Shown here piece after piece: positions 1 to 7,464 of a stretch of 31,840 nucleotides of DNA. Both the position numbers and the translations under genes were made by a program. The notes beneath the pieces were generated by a model. That model worked only from the letters and a program-made list of their open reading frames with translations. It was not told the DNA's origin and searched no databases. Numbering within the stretch: the stretch's first letter is position 1; the number at the start of each line of letters is the position of its first letter. The stretch spans positions 1 to 31,840 of the forward strand of contig DATLHO010000219.1 in assembly GCA_035539855.1 (NCBI GenBank), written 5' to 3'. This DNA comes from DATLHO01 sp035539855 (GTDB taxonomy: Bacteria; Bacteroidota; Ignavibacteria; OLB7).

Positions 1-363
1 ATGATGGATGACTTCATGAACTACATGGGGATCGAGAAGGGATGGACGATTCCGTTCTCCGGAAAGATCGAGGGCAAGTGGATGCGCCAGGACGCGACGC
101 TGATGCTCAATCACTCGATCACCAAGGACGCGCTCGCCTGCGAGTCGTGCCATGCGCCGAAGGAGCGGGGGATCATGCCGTTCGAGGAGCTCGGCTATCC
201 GCGTGAGCGCGTCGAGGACCTGCGTAATCTCGACGAGCTCCGGATGATCACGCCGCGCGCGCCGTCGACGACGAAGCCGGCCCCACAGATCTCGGCGACG
301 AAGCCGGCGCCGCAGATCTCGACGACGAAGCCGGCGACACCCGTCCGCGTCGCGGCCCGCTGA
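1..363 (+). CDS. C-terminal part of a multihaem c-type cytochrome (partial at left edge)
   Basis: Only the last ~120 residues are in the window; the gene almost certainly begins upstream, so the ATG at base 1 need not be the start. One haem-binding CxxCH motif is visible (CESCH, about residue 47-51), preceded by 'LNHSITKDALA' and followed by 'FEELGY'. That context resembles the last haem site of octahaem/tetrathionate-reductase-like multihaem cytochromes, which act in the periplasm in electron transfer; this assignment comes from recalled family similarity. The final ~30 residues are a low-complexity tail with three imperfect copies of an eight-residue unit (TKPAPQIS), probably a flexible extension. 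The gene converges on the DoxX-like gene and ends just before a strong hairpin. The haem protein call is firm; the exact subfamily is not. Confidence 0.65.
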   Translation: MMDDFMNYMGIEKGWTIPFSGKIEGKWMRQDATLMLNHSITKDALACESCHAPKERGIMPFEELGYPRERVEDLRNLDELRMITPRAPSTTKPAPQISATKPAPQISTTKPATPVRVAAR

Positions 364-376
364 GGTCGTCGAACAG

Positions 377-413
377 AAACGCCGCGCACCCAGTGGGGGT
401 ATGCGCGGCGTTT
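377..413. terminator. Strong hairpin, probably a bidirectional terminator
   Basis: A perfect 12-bp inverted repeat (AAACGCCGCGCA at 377-388 with its complement at 402-413) encloses a short C-rich/G-rich loop that can pair further. The stem carries A's on its left flank and T's on its right, so it looks like a Rho-independent terminator on both strands. It lies between the convergent cytochrome (ends 363) and DoxX-like gene (ends 434) and would serve both. Confidence 0.8.
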
Positions 414-433
414 CGCTTGTGCGGTAGAATGAG

Positions 434-916
434 TCAGACGCCGACGACCGGCTTCGATGCGCTGGCGGCGACGAGCTCGCCGGCGCGTTTGGGGTCGTGA
501 CGCAGGACGAGGAGTAGAATGGCGAAGGCGAGGATCACGTTGGGCGTCGTCGCGAGGTTCAGCGGCGCGATGCCGACGAGAAAAAGCACCGCGCCGATCA
601 TCCCGAAGCGCGCGACGCGGCCGCCGAAGAGCATCATCACGCCGATCGCCAGCTCGAAGACGACCGCCGGCAGCGCGAACGCCACCGGGTGCGCCGCGAC
701 GTGCGTCTCGAACAGCTCGCGGTAGAACGGCAGGAACGAGTCGGAGCCGAGCGCGACGAACGAGCGCGCGTCGACGAGCACGAACATGAGGTTGACGCCG
801 AGCGACATCGCGATGAAGAACAGGCCGATGACGATCCGGGCGCAGTTCGGGCGGAAGAGGCTGTAGACGAGGAAGCCGACGGTGAACCCGAGCCAGACGA
901 GGAGTTGCTCGATCAT
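434..916 (-). CDS. DoxX-like four-helix membrane protein
   Basis: The 160-residue product has four hydrophobic segments (roughly residues 3-22, 28-48, 75-97 and 103-133) and a short polar C-terminus. Size and topology match the DoxX/DoxD-like membrane proteins; some family members work with thiol oxidoreductases or quinones, but nothing here shows a substrate. I chose the ATG at 916 because a GTGAGG Shine-Dalgarno-like stretch lies about 8-9 bases upstream; an in-frame TTG at 940 would add eight residues. It is divergent from the phosphatase at 1097 and shares with it a 180-bp intergenic region holding a CCCTA-N3-TAGGG inverted repeat. Membrane protein is certain, family probable. Confidence 0.6.
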   Translation of the reverse strand: MIEQLLVWLGFTVGFLVYSLFRPNCARIVIGLFFIAMSLGVNLMFVLVDARSFVALGSDSFLPFYRELFETHVAAHPVAFALPAVVFELAIGVMMLFGGRVARFGMIGAVLFLVGIAPLNLATTPNVILAFAILLLVLRHDPKRAGELVAASASKPVVGV

Positions 917-999
917 CACATGCCTCACGTTTTGAGGCAACCTACCGACGCCTCCGGTCGCCGAACATGACGTTGGTCATAGGGTCGGGAGTCGCCCTA

Positions 1000-1012
1000 C
1001 CCTAACGTAGGG
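1000..1012. promoter_or_regulatory. Small inverted repeat between divergent genes
   Basis: CCCTA-ACG-TAGGG is a perfect 5-bp-arm inverted repeat in the divergent intergenic region between the DoxX-like gene and the phosphatase gene. It could be an operator, but such short palindromes also occur by chance. Confidence 0.25.
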
Positions 1013-1065
1013 AAACGTCACCCGGATGTCGCGCGATCGGACCACAGCCGGAGCCGCCCGCGGGT

Positions 1066-1073
1066 TATCTTCG
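1066..1073 (+). promoter_or_regulatory. -10-like box TATCTTCG
   Basis: TATCTTCG ends 23 bases before the phosphatase ATG. It matches TAnnTTYG, which is close to the TAnnTTTG -10 element of Bacteroidota primary sigma factors and recurs before several genes in this window. No clear -33 element is visible. Confidence 0.5.
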
Positions 1074-1096
1074 ACGAACCAAACGAGAGTCTGCCC

Positions 1097-1699
1097 ATGC
1101 CCTCCGAACTCCTGACGGCGCTTCGTGCCGGACTCGATTCCCGCGGCGACGGACGCGATCGCGCCGACGTTCCCTTCCCGCGCTCGTACTGGGTCGTGCC
1201 GGGTCGCCTGCTGGCGGGCTACTTCCCCGGCCATCACGACGAGGATCGTGCGCGCTCGCAGTGCAGCCGACTGGTCGATGCGGGCATCCGAACGGTGATC
1301 AGCCTGATGGAGGAGCCGGAGGTCAATCTCGCCGGCGAGCCGTTCGGCGACTACGCGGAATATCTGAGCACCGACCGCGGCTCCGCGCGCTTCGTGCGCA
1401 TGCCGATCATGGACATGTCGGTGCCGGACCCCGAGGACATGCGCGCGATGCTCGACACGATCGACGCGTCGCTTGCGAACGACAAGCCGGTGTACGTGCA
1501 CTGCTGGGGCGGCCGCGGCCGCACCGGCACGGTCATCGGCTGCTGGCTGATGCGGCACGAGCTCGCAACGGCCGAGACGGTCTTCGGTCTCATCGCTTCG
1601 CTGCGCGCGGCGGTGCCCGACGCGTATCTCGCGTCGCCGGAGACCGATGCGCAGATGGCGCTGGTGAGCGGTTGGAACGAATCGCTCGTCGTGCGCTGA
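1097..1699 (+). CDS. Protein tyrosine / dual-specificity phosphatase family protein
   Basis: The 200-residue cytoplasmic protein carries the Cys-based phosphatase signature HCWGGRGRTGT, with nucleophile Cys136 and phosphate-binding Arg142 (C-x5-R). An upstream loop with Asp residues (around 'MDMSVPDPEDM', residues ~108-118) could supply the general acid. The compact size and 'VYVHCWGGRGRTG' context match bacterial dual-specificity/PTP-like proteins, which hydrolyse phosphotyrosine or other phosphate monoesters; the substrate cannot be read from sequence. There is no signal peptide. The ATG is supported by the -10-like box 24 bases upstream. It is a single-gene unit followed 91 bases later by the deiodinase-like gene on the same strand. 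Catalytically complete as far as visible. Confidence 0.85.
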   Translation: MPSELLTALRAGLDSRGDGRDRADVPFPRSYWVVPGRLLAGYFPGHHDEDRARSQCSRLVDAGIRTVISLMEEPEVNLAGEPFGDYAEYLSTDRGSARFVRMPIMDMSVPDPEDMRAMLDTIDASLANDKPVYVHCWGGRGRTGTVIGCWLMRHELATAETVFGLIASLRAAVPDAYLASPETDAQMALVSGWNESLVVR

Positions 1700-1790
1700 G
1701 CTTCGAGGCGGGCGATGCCCGCCGATCGCTTTTCCCCAACGCAGGTCTCGCCCCCTCGCGGTCCGGTTCAATGGACAGCAGAGGTGCACC

Positions 1791-2558
1791 ATGCGTTCAG
1801 TACGAAAGATTCGCATCGCCGCGGGCGTCCTGGCGCTCGCACTGATCCTCGCGCCGCCGGCGCTCGCGTCGCTTCCGACGCTCCTTCCCTCGATCGGCGT
1901 CGACCATCCTCCGGCCGACGGCGAACCGATCTGCACGATCCCGATGGTCGGTCCCACGTACGACAGCGCGGGTCCGGCGACCGGCTCGCTCGTGCGCGAC
2001 TTCACGCTCTACACGTCCGAGGCCGAACCGATCTCGCTCGCGTCGCTGCTGGCGCGCGGCCGGCCCGTGCTGCTGGTGGCCGGCTCGTTCTCCTGTCCGG
2101 TCTTCCGCGCGTCGATCCCGGCGCTCAACGAGATGGCCGAGCGCTACCGCGACCGCCTCGAGATCCTCATCGTGTACGTCGTCGAGGCGCATCCCGTCGT
2201 CGACGCGTCGCCGTACTTCGGCGTCGAAAACGTCACGACGCAGAACCGCTACGCAGACGTCCTCGTGCGCCAGCCCACGACCTACGGCGAGCGCCGGGCG
2301 CTCGTCGACTCACTCCGCGCGCGCTTCGCGATCACGCCGCCGATCGTCATCGATGGTCCCTGCAACGAGTGGTGGTCGGTTTCCGGCCAGGCGGCGAATC
2401 ACGCGGTGCTGCTGCGTCCGGACGGGCGCATCGCCGCATGGCACGGCTGGTTCCGCCGCGAGCCGCACGACATGCCGGGCGAGGTCGAGCGACTGCTGGA
2501 GGGGGTATCGGGGGTGGGGCATCACGTCGATCTGCCCCTCGAAATGCGACTCGACTGA
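1791..2558 (+). CDS. Exported iodothyronine-deiodinase-like thioredoxin-fold protein (Cys form)
   Basis: The 255-residue protein starts with a signal peptide (basic n-region 'RSVRKIR', hydrophobic core, cleavage near 'ALA-SLP', residue ~27). The mature part has a thioredoxin-like fold with the active-site segment 'GSFSCPVFRA' and, about 30 residues on, 'YVVEAHP'. In vertebrate deiodinases the matching segment is 'GS-T-(Sec)-PPF' followed by 'Y-I-EAHP', so Cys102 stands where selenocysteine sits and the EAHP Glu/His pair is kept. Bacterial homologues are little studied; the likely role is reductive dehalogenation or a peroxiredoxin-like thiol reaction in the periplasm, which is inference. Two more Cys ('PICTI' and 'GPCNEW') could resolve the active-site thiol. 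Standing alone, with no selenocysteine machinery nearby. Confidence 0.7.
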   Translation: MRSVRKIRIAAGVLALALILAPPALASLPTLLPSIGVDHPPADGEPICTIPMVGPTYDSAGPATGSLVRDFTLYTSEAEPISLASLLARGRPVLLVAGSFSCPVFRASIPALNEMAERYRDRLEILIVYVVEAHPVVDASPYFGVENVTTQNRYADVLVRQPTTYGERRALVDSLRARFAITPPIVIDGPCNEWWSVSGQAANHAVLLRPDGRIAAWHGWFRREPHDMPGEVERLLEGVSGVGHHVDLPLEMRLD

Positions 2559-2787
2559 GCGGCGCAGGCTCAGCGGCAGAACGCAGCGAAGGGGCAAAAC
2601 CGCGCCTCGACGGCGAGCTGCGGGGGCTTCCTTGATCCCGCCTCGACTATCGAGAAACTGTCCCCAGAGCGTCATCGACCAATAGCGCGGAGCGACGACG
2701 CGCCGGGTTTGGACGTAGTCGGGAGAGAAGCGGCTCAGTATGGACGGCCTGCTGGTAGCGGCGGTACCAGTAATACTTGGCGAACAC

Positions 2788-4074
2788 TTACGGATGATAA
2801 AACACGAGCGCTGCCTGTTCGCACGTCGCCACGTACACTCCAGCAGGTAGCCCCGTCAGATCCACCGCATCGAATAGCCGACTTCGGACGACGGTTTGAT
2901 CCACAAGACATTCGCCGTTCAGACTCCAGACTCTCACTCTCGCATCAGGAGCGCTGCTGCGAAACACAAGCCGCTGGCTTCTCATGTCGAACAACATCCT
3001 ACCGTCAGGCTCGTTTGAGACTTCAACAATCGCACCGCTGGCCACGCTCCTTTGGAACACCTCGCCCGTATATCGATTGACGACCCAGCATATGCCGTTT
3101 GGCAGACACGTTAAATAGTCCACTCGTTGGCCCGCAGCAATCGGCACTCGCTCATCGCTTAGTGCACCTGATGGTGCACGTCTAAACGCATATGCTAGAG
3201 CTCCCACGACTGCGTCCATTGACGAGGTGATTTTGACACGGTCAAACACCGCTCCGGGGAAACTGTCACGATTCGCCCTTGTGACGTTCCAGTCCAAGCC
3301 GTTGTTCTCCGACCAATATAAAGCCCCGGATGCGGTGACACACACGCGGTCAGCCCCGGCAACCGCAATGGCAGTCCAATCCTCACCCGCTACGACAATC
3401 CGACGCCACGAATCCCCATTGTCATCGGACGCAAGCACTGTCTTGGTCTTCGCGCCACACACCCACAGTCGATCGCCAACATAAGCGACGCCTACCCATT
3501 CCTCGACGACATGCGATTGTCCGGGCGAGAACACATTCCGTCGCCTCCATGTGACTCCACGGTCTTGCGTGGTGTACACGGCTCCATACCCCGACAACGC
3601 CAGCCGATCGGGACCATTGACAGCGGCGTCCCAAACGAACGGAGCGAACGGGACTGTATCGCGATCTTCATACACAAGACTCCACGTTTCACCCGCGTCG
3701 CCGGTACGATAGACAGCAAGTGTCGCCGAAAGCGTCGGGTCAGGCAACCAACGGACAACCACTCCCTCCAACGAGTTGAAGAATCGGATTTGAAGTCCAC
3801 TTTCCGCTATGCCCCGAGCAGTCATGACCCATGTCCGGCCGCCATCGTCGCTTCGATAAATGTCACCGGTCTGGTCGAACGCAAAACCGTGCCTGGCGTC
3901 AACGAAGTCCAGATTGTCGATTGACCGTGCGGACTCGATCGTTCCGATGCGTGACCACGATTGTGCCGCTGCTTCGTTGCACAACAACATCACCAACCCA
4001 ACCGCGATGGCGACTGCACGCCCCTTGTGGAGCCAGCAGCATTTACTTGGGCAATAAGAAAGCAGACGAGCCAT
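2788..4074 (-). CDS. Secreted Asp-box beta-propeller protein with type IX secretion-like C-terminal tail
   Basis: The 428-residue protein has an N-terminal signal peptide ending near 'NEAAA-QSW' (residue ~38). It then has at least five Asp-box (BNR) motifs of the form S/T-x-D/E-x-G-x-x-W, such as 'SDDGGRTW', 'TGDAGETW', 'TQDRGVTW', 'SDDNGDSW' and 'SENNGLDW', the hallmark of sialidase-type/Ycf48-like propellers. The last ~60 residues ('VRVWSLNGE...VDLTGLPAGVYVAT') resemble the type A sorting domain of the type IX (Por) secretion system, suggesting surface export. No sialidase Arg triad is evident, so enzymatic activity is not claimed. I took ATG 4074 (GGTGAGG about 12 bases upstream) over GTG 4092. 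Base composition and third-position use are clearly less GC-rich than all neighbours, suggesting recent acquisition. Confidence 0.7.
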   Translation of the reverse strand: MARLLSYCPSKCCWLHKGRAVAIAVGLVMLLCNEAAAQSWSRIGTIESARSIDNLDFVDARHGFAFDQTGDIYRSDDGGRTWVMTARGIAESGLQIRFFNSLEGVVVRWLPDPTLSATLAVYRTGDAGETWSLVYEDRDTVPFAPFVWDAAVNGPDRLALSGYGAVYTTQDRGVTWRRRNVFSPGQSHVVEEWVGVAYVGDRLWVCGAKTKTVLASDDNGDSWRRIVVAGEDWTAIAVAGADRVCVTASGALYWSENNGLDWNVTRANRDSFPGAVFDRVKITSSMDAVVGALAYAFRRAPSGALSDERVPIAAGQRVDYLTCLPNGICWVVNRYTGEVFQRSVASGAIVEVSNEPDGRMLFDMRSQRLVFRSSAPDARVRVWSLNGECLVDQTVVRSRLFDAVDLTGLPAGVYVATCEQAALVFYHP

Positions 4075-4515
4075 GGATGCGATCCTCACCAATTACCGCC
4101 AATACATACAGAGCGCTGATGACGCGTCGCGTTATGCTCCCAACTTTCGTGAGGACGCATGAAGTGATGCATCCATCGGCCCAGTGCTAGCGCCAATGCA
4201 TGGAGCCAAATATCAACTCGCGGTCAGGTTGTTCGTCGTCGCGGTGAGTCGGTGGGTTAGGCTGCTCCGTCTAATCCATGGGCTCGCTGGGGGGCGAACA
4301 ACTCGGCTGGGCGCTTCCGAGTGTTGGATGTTGCCCTTAACTGTTCGGTGCACAATTGGAGTCGTCGGTGTGGGTCGTGCGGCCCGTCAGCATGAGCAGG
4401 TGGAGGAACTTCGCATTAAATGGAAGGAGGATCAAGGGGCTACGAGGATAAGTTCTTGATTCTTCGGAGCGTCGGGCGCGGAACCTCGTTCGTCGTCGGC
4501 CGAACTCCGATCGCA
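4075..4515. other. Gene-free stretch, lower GC
   Basis: About 440 bases between the propeller gene and the acetyltransferase pair. It shares the lower GC content of the propeller gene. I see no convincing coding frame, tRNA, insertion-sequence end or strong terminator. The only structure noticed is a weak hairpin (ACTCGG at 4301-4306 with CCGAGT at 4317-4322). It presumably holds the promoter of the propeller gene next to 4074 and the 3' end of the acetyltransferase operon. Confidence 0.5.
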
Positions 4516-4974
4516 TCACCGGCGCTCCCACTCGTACTGAACATCCTCCAGCCCCCACTCCGGCTCGAAGCCGCGCGCGATCTCGCGGAAGCCATGCTTG
4601 CAATAGAACGCCTGCGCGGTGAGGTTGCGGGCGAAGGTGAAGAGGCGGAGCCGGCCGGTCGATTCGATCTTCGCGAGCTCGAGCAGCGACGCGCCGATGC
4701 CGCGACGCTGGTGCGCAACGTCGACGTAGAGCTGTGCGATGATTTGCGGCGAGGATGCCATGAACCCGATGACGTGGTCTCCGGTTTCGAGCACGACGCG
4801 CACGCGGTTCGACGGGAGCACCGTCGACTCGAAGTACTCGATCTGTTCGGTGATCGGGTGCGGGTCGACGATGCCGACCGCCTGCTCGAAGCTCGCCCGC
4901 CACATCCGGACGAGCTCGTCGCGATGCTCCGGAACGTAGTCGGCGATCGAGAGGCTTGTCGGAGGCACCGTCAT
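4516..4974 (-). CDS. GNAT family N-acetyltransferase
   Basis: The 152-residue protein is a single GNAT domain. The acetyl-CoA pyrophosphate-binding motif is seen in 'LYVDVAHQRRGIGASLLELA' (Q-R-R-G-I-G, motif A), with an upstream beta strand 'HVIGFMASSPQII' and a C-terminal 'ARNLTAQAFYCKHGFREIARG', the usual motif B with an aromatic acetyl-CoA contact. The substrate is unknown. The ATG at 4974 overlaps the stop codon of the preceding acetyltransferase gene (ATGA), so the two are translationally coupled; a GTG at 4986 is possible but less likely. It is the last gene of the operon before the low-GC island. Confidence 0.85.
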   Translation of the reverse strand: MTVPPTSLSIADYVPEHRDELVRMWRASFEQAVGIVDPHPITEQIEYFESTVLPSNRVRVVLETGDHVIGFMASSPQIIAQLYVDVAHQRRGIGASLLELAKIESTGRLRLFTFARNLTAQAFYCKHGFREIARGFEPEWGLEDVQYEWERR

Positions 4975-5789
4975 GACTCGGTCCACAGGTAGTTGCGGCG
5001 CAGGTATCCCTGCGCGAAGCCGAGGCGGCGCAGATTGCGGTTCGACTGCGATGGCTTCTTGGGAAGGTCCTCCGCGGTCTCGACCGAAAGGACGTCGATG
5101 CCGAGGTCACGCGCATCGCGGATGCGCCGGGCGATCAGCGCGCTCTGGGCGCCGCGGCCCTCGTGCGTCGAGAGCGTCGCCGCGAAGCTGAGCCATCCCG
5201 CTTCGCCGTTGCTGTACAGGACGCTCGTCGCGATCGGCTCGTCGTCGTCGTAGGCGATGTAGTGGTGCCAGCCCGAGCGGCCGAACGACGCGTCGACCCA
5301 GTGCGTCGCCGCGTCGGGCCAGCCGAAGGCGCTCTCGACGATCGCCGAGAACACTTCGGACTCCTCGATGCCGACGTGCTCGACGCGCAGCGTGCTGTTG
5401 ACCACCGGCGGATTGTCGGTCTCGCGGCAGAGCCGCGCCCAGTTGTTGTAGTGGATCATCGACCGCTCGGCGAGCCAGTCGTCGAGCTCCGGCGGCTCGG
5501 CCGTCGGCGCGACCTGCACGAAGAAGCGGCGCACTCCCGCCGCGCGGAACAGCGCGGTCGCTCGGTCGAGCTGCTCCGGCGCTGCCGGCTCGTCGATGCC
5601 AAGGCCGATCATGCGGTTGAACGCGAGCACGTCGACCGATGAACAGATCGCGACGAGCGCGCCGTCGACGGTGTGCGACTGCAGTCCGCTGGCCGCGGCG
5701 ACCTCCGCCGGCACCGCGCCGTAGAGATCACGCCACGCATCGCGCTCGACCCGCTCGAGCCGTGCAACCTTCTCCCGTTCGAGTCTCAT
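4971..5789 (-). CDS. GNAT family N-acetyltransferase (two-lobed)
   Basis: The 272-residue protein is about twice the size of a single GNAT domain. The C-terminal half (residues ~130-260) holds a recognisable GNAT core: 'HYIAYDDDEPIATSVLYSNGEAG', then 'LSFAATLSTHEGRGAQSALIARRI', in which H-E-G-R-G-A serves as the acetyl-CoA loop. The N-terminal half ('GALVAICSSVDVLAFNRMIGLG', 'FFVQVAPTA') resembles the degenerate first lobe of tandem GNAT proteins. The substrate is unknown. The ATG at 5789 has an AGAGGTGG ribosome-binding region. It is first in a two-gene operon with the 4516-4974 acetyltransferase and divergent from cydA. Confidence 0.8.
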   Translation of the reverse strand: MRLEREKVARLERVERDAWRDLYGAVPAEVAAASGLQSHTVDGALVAICSSVDVLAFNRMIGLGIDEPAAPEQLDRATALFRAAGVRRFFVQVAPTAEPPELDDWLAERSMIHYNNWARLCRETDNPPVVNSTLRVEHVGIEESEVFSAIVESAFGWPDAATHWVDASFGRSGWHHYIAYDDDEPIATSVLYSNGEAGWLSFAATLSTHEGRGAQSALIARRIRDARDLGIDVLSVETAEDLPKKPSQSNRNLRRLGFAQGYLRRNYLWTES

Positions 5790-5831
5790 CCGCCACCTCT
5801 CTCGCCGAAGCGAGCGTAAAGAACCACGTCG

Positions 5832-5847
5832 CCTGATTACTGTCAGG
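5832..5847. promoter_or_regulatory. Inverted repeat upstream of cydA
   Basis: CCTGA-N6-TCAGG forms a symmetric 5-bp-arm site in the divergent region between the acetyltransferase operon and cydA, just upstream of the candidate cydA -10 box. The string TCAGGTTTC here occurs again, inverted, right after the cydB stop (about 8500-8509). An operator role is inference. Confidence 0.3.
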
Positions 5848-5868
5848 TTTCGTCGTCCGTCATGCCTC

Positions 5869-5876
5869 TAAACTTG
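5869..5876 (+). promoter_or_regulatory. Candidate -10 box TAAACTTG of cydAB
   Basis: TAAACTTG differs from TAnnTTTG by one base and lies 61 bases before the cydA ATG. A TTTC block about 19 bases upstream (5848-5851) could be the upstream element. The leader between box and start contains a G-rich region and a GGGGGAAG ribosome-binding site at about 5927-5934. Confidence 0.35.
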
Positions 5877-5937
5877 CTCCCGGCCCGCCGCGCGCGGCGG
5901 GGTCCTGAACAGTCGCAACCTTCAACGGGGGAAGAGC

Positions 5938-7452
5938 ATGGACGGCCTCGACGTGGTGCTGCTGTCGCGCATCCAGTTCGCGCTGACGATCGCATTCCAC
6001 TACATCTTTCCCCCTCTTTCGATCGGCCTCGGACTGCTGATGGTCGTCATGGAGGGGATGTACATGAAGACCCGCGACCCAATCTACGAGCGCATGACGA
6101 AGTTCTGGACGAAGATCTTCGGCCTGAACTTCGCCATCGGGGTCGCCTCCGGAATCGTCATGGAGTTCCAGTTCGGCACGAACTGGTCCGGCTATTCCCG
6201 CTACGTCGGCGACGTCTTCGGCTCCGCACTCGCGGCCGAGGGCATCTTCGCCTTCTTCCTCGAGTCCGGCTTCCTGGCGATCCTCGTCTTCGGATGGGAC
6301 CGCGTCTCGAGCCGGATGCACTTCTTCTCGACGATCATGGTCGCGCTCGGCGCGATGTTCTCGTCGGTCTGGATCGTCGTCGCCAACTCGTGGCAGCAGA
6401 CGCCCGCCGGTCATCACATCGTGATGAACAACGGCGTGCCGCGCGCGGAGATCGTGGACTTCTGGCAGCTCGTGTTCAATCCCTCGAGCATGCCGCGGCT
6501 CGGCCACGTGATCCTTGGGGCGTGGATCCTCTCGGCGTTCTTCGTGATGAGCATCTCGGCGTGGTACATCCTGAAGGGACGCCACCTCGAGGTCGCGCGG
6601 CGCAGCTTCACGATCGCGCTCGTGCTCGGCGCCGTCGCGTCGATCCTCATACCGTTCAGCGGTCACACGCAGGCGACGATCGTCGCCGAGCACCAGCCGG
6701 CGAAGCTCGCCGCGCTCGAGGGACACTACACGACGGGCTCCGGCGGCGCGCCGCTGTACCTCTTCGGAATCCCGAACGACGAAGCGGCGCGCGTCGACTA
6801 CGCGGTCGCGATCCCGGGCGGACTCAGCTTCCTCACCAGCGGCGACGCAAATCGACCGGTGACCGGACTCGACGCGTTCGCCGCGGAGGATCGGCCGCCG
6901 GTGGCGGCGACGTTCTACAGTTATCACCTGATGGTCGCGCTCGGCCTGGCGCTGCTCGCGCTGATCGTCGTCGCAGGAGTGCTGCGCCTGCGCGGCGTGC
7001 TCTTCGAGTCGCGGTGGTTGATGTGGATCTTCGTCTTCGCGGTCGGCGGACCCTACATCGCCAACCAGGTCGGCTGGGCCGCCGCGGAGATCGGCCGCCA
7101 GCCGTGGATCGTCTACGGACTGCTGCGCACCAGCGACGGCGTCTCGAAGGTCGTCCCGGGCGGACAGATCCTCGCGTCGATCGGGATGTTCGGCGTCATC
7201 TACACGCTCCTCGGCGCGGTGTGGATCTTCGTGCTCCACAACAAGATCGCGCACGGTCCCGACGAGATCGCGCTCATGCCCGACCTGGCCGTCGGCAGCC
7301 TGCTGACCGCCGCGGCGACCGTGCATGGTCCGGGCGGTCCCTCGCTCACCGACGCGCACGCGCAGGGGAGCAGCGAGGAGGCGCCCGTGCAGAAGCCGTC
7401 GTCATCGCCCGAGGACACATCCACCGAAACCGAACACTCCATCCGCGGCTGA
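5938..7452 (+). CDS. cydA: Cytochrome bd quinol oxidase subunit I
   Basis: The 504-residue integral membrane protein oxidises quinol and reduces O2 to water without proton pumping. Haem ligands can be placed against E. coli CydA: His21 (H19, 'LTIAFHYIFPP'), His190 (H186, 'RLGHVILGAW') and Met332 (M393, 'YHLMVALG'). The proton-channel glutamates in 'AAEGIFAFFLES' are Glu101 and Glu109 (E99/E107). Quinol-site Lys256 and Glu261 in 'KLAALEGHY' match K252/E257, and GRQPW is present. Between the quinol site and Met332 about 60 residues are missing relative to E. coli, so this is the short Q-loop type. A hydrophilic tail of ~60 residues, rich in Ser, Glu and Pro, follows the last helix. cydB begins 12 bases after the stop codon. 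Confidence 0.95.
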   Translation: MDGLDVVLLSRIQFALTIAFHYIFPPLSIGLGLLMVVMEGMYMKTRDPIYERMTKFWTKIFGLNFAIGVASGIVMEFQFGTNWSGYSRYVGDVFGSALAAEGIFAFFLESGFLAILVFGWDRVSSRMHFFSTIMVALGAMFSSVWIVVANSWQQTPAGHHIVMNNGVPRAEIVDFWQLVFNPSSMPRLGHVILGAWILSAFFVMSISAWYILKGRHLEVARRSFTIALVLGAVASILIPFSGHTQATIVAEHQPAKLAALEGHYTTGSGGAPLYLFGIPNDEAARVDYAVAIPGGLSFLTSGDANRPVTGLDAFAAEDRPPVAATFYSYHLMVALGLALLALIVVAGVLRLRGVLFESRWLMWIFVFAVGGPYIANQVGWAAAEIGRQPWIVYGLLRTSDGVSKVVPGGQILASIGMFGVIYTLLGAVWIFVLHNKIAHGPDEIALMPDLAVGSLLTAAATVHGPGGPSLTDAHAQGSSEEAPVQKPSSSPEDTSTETEHSIRG

Positions 7453-7464
7453 GCGGGGACAGAC

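Noticed and set aside
2709..3080. Plus-strand frame of 123 codons opposite the propeller gene.
   Set aside because: No ribosome-binding site or domain; the overlapping minus-strand gene has signal peptide and Asp boxes.
2788..4074. Sialidase activity from the Asp boxes.
   Set aside because: No catalytic Arg triad, Tyr/Glu pair or FRIP motif is visible; Asp boxes are structural and occur in many propellers.
4291..4329. Hairpin AACAACTCGG...CCGAGTGTTGGAT resembling an integron attC site next to the low-GC gene.
   Set aside because: It is about half the minimum length of an attC site, lacks a proper R''/L'' pair, and there is no integrase or cassette array.
4184..4459. 91-codon frame in the gap after the propeller gene.
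   Set aside because: Composition unlike coding sequence, no start signal and no recognisable features.
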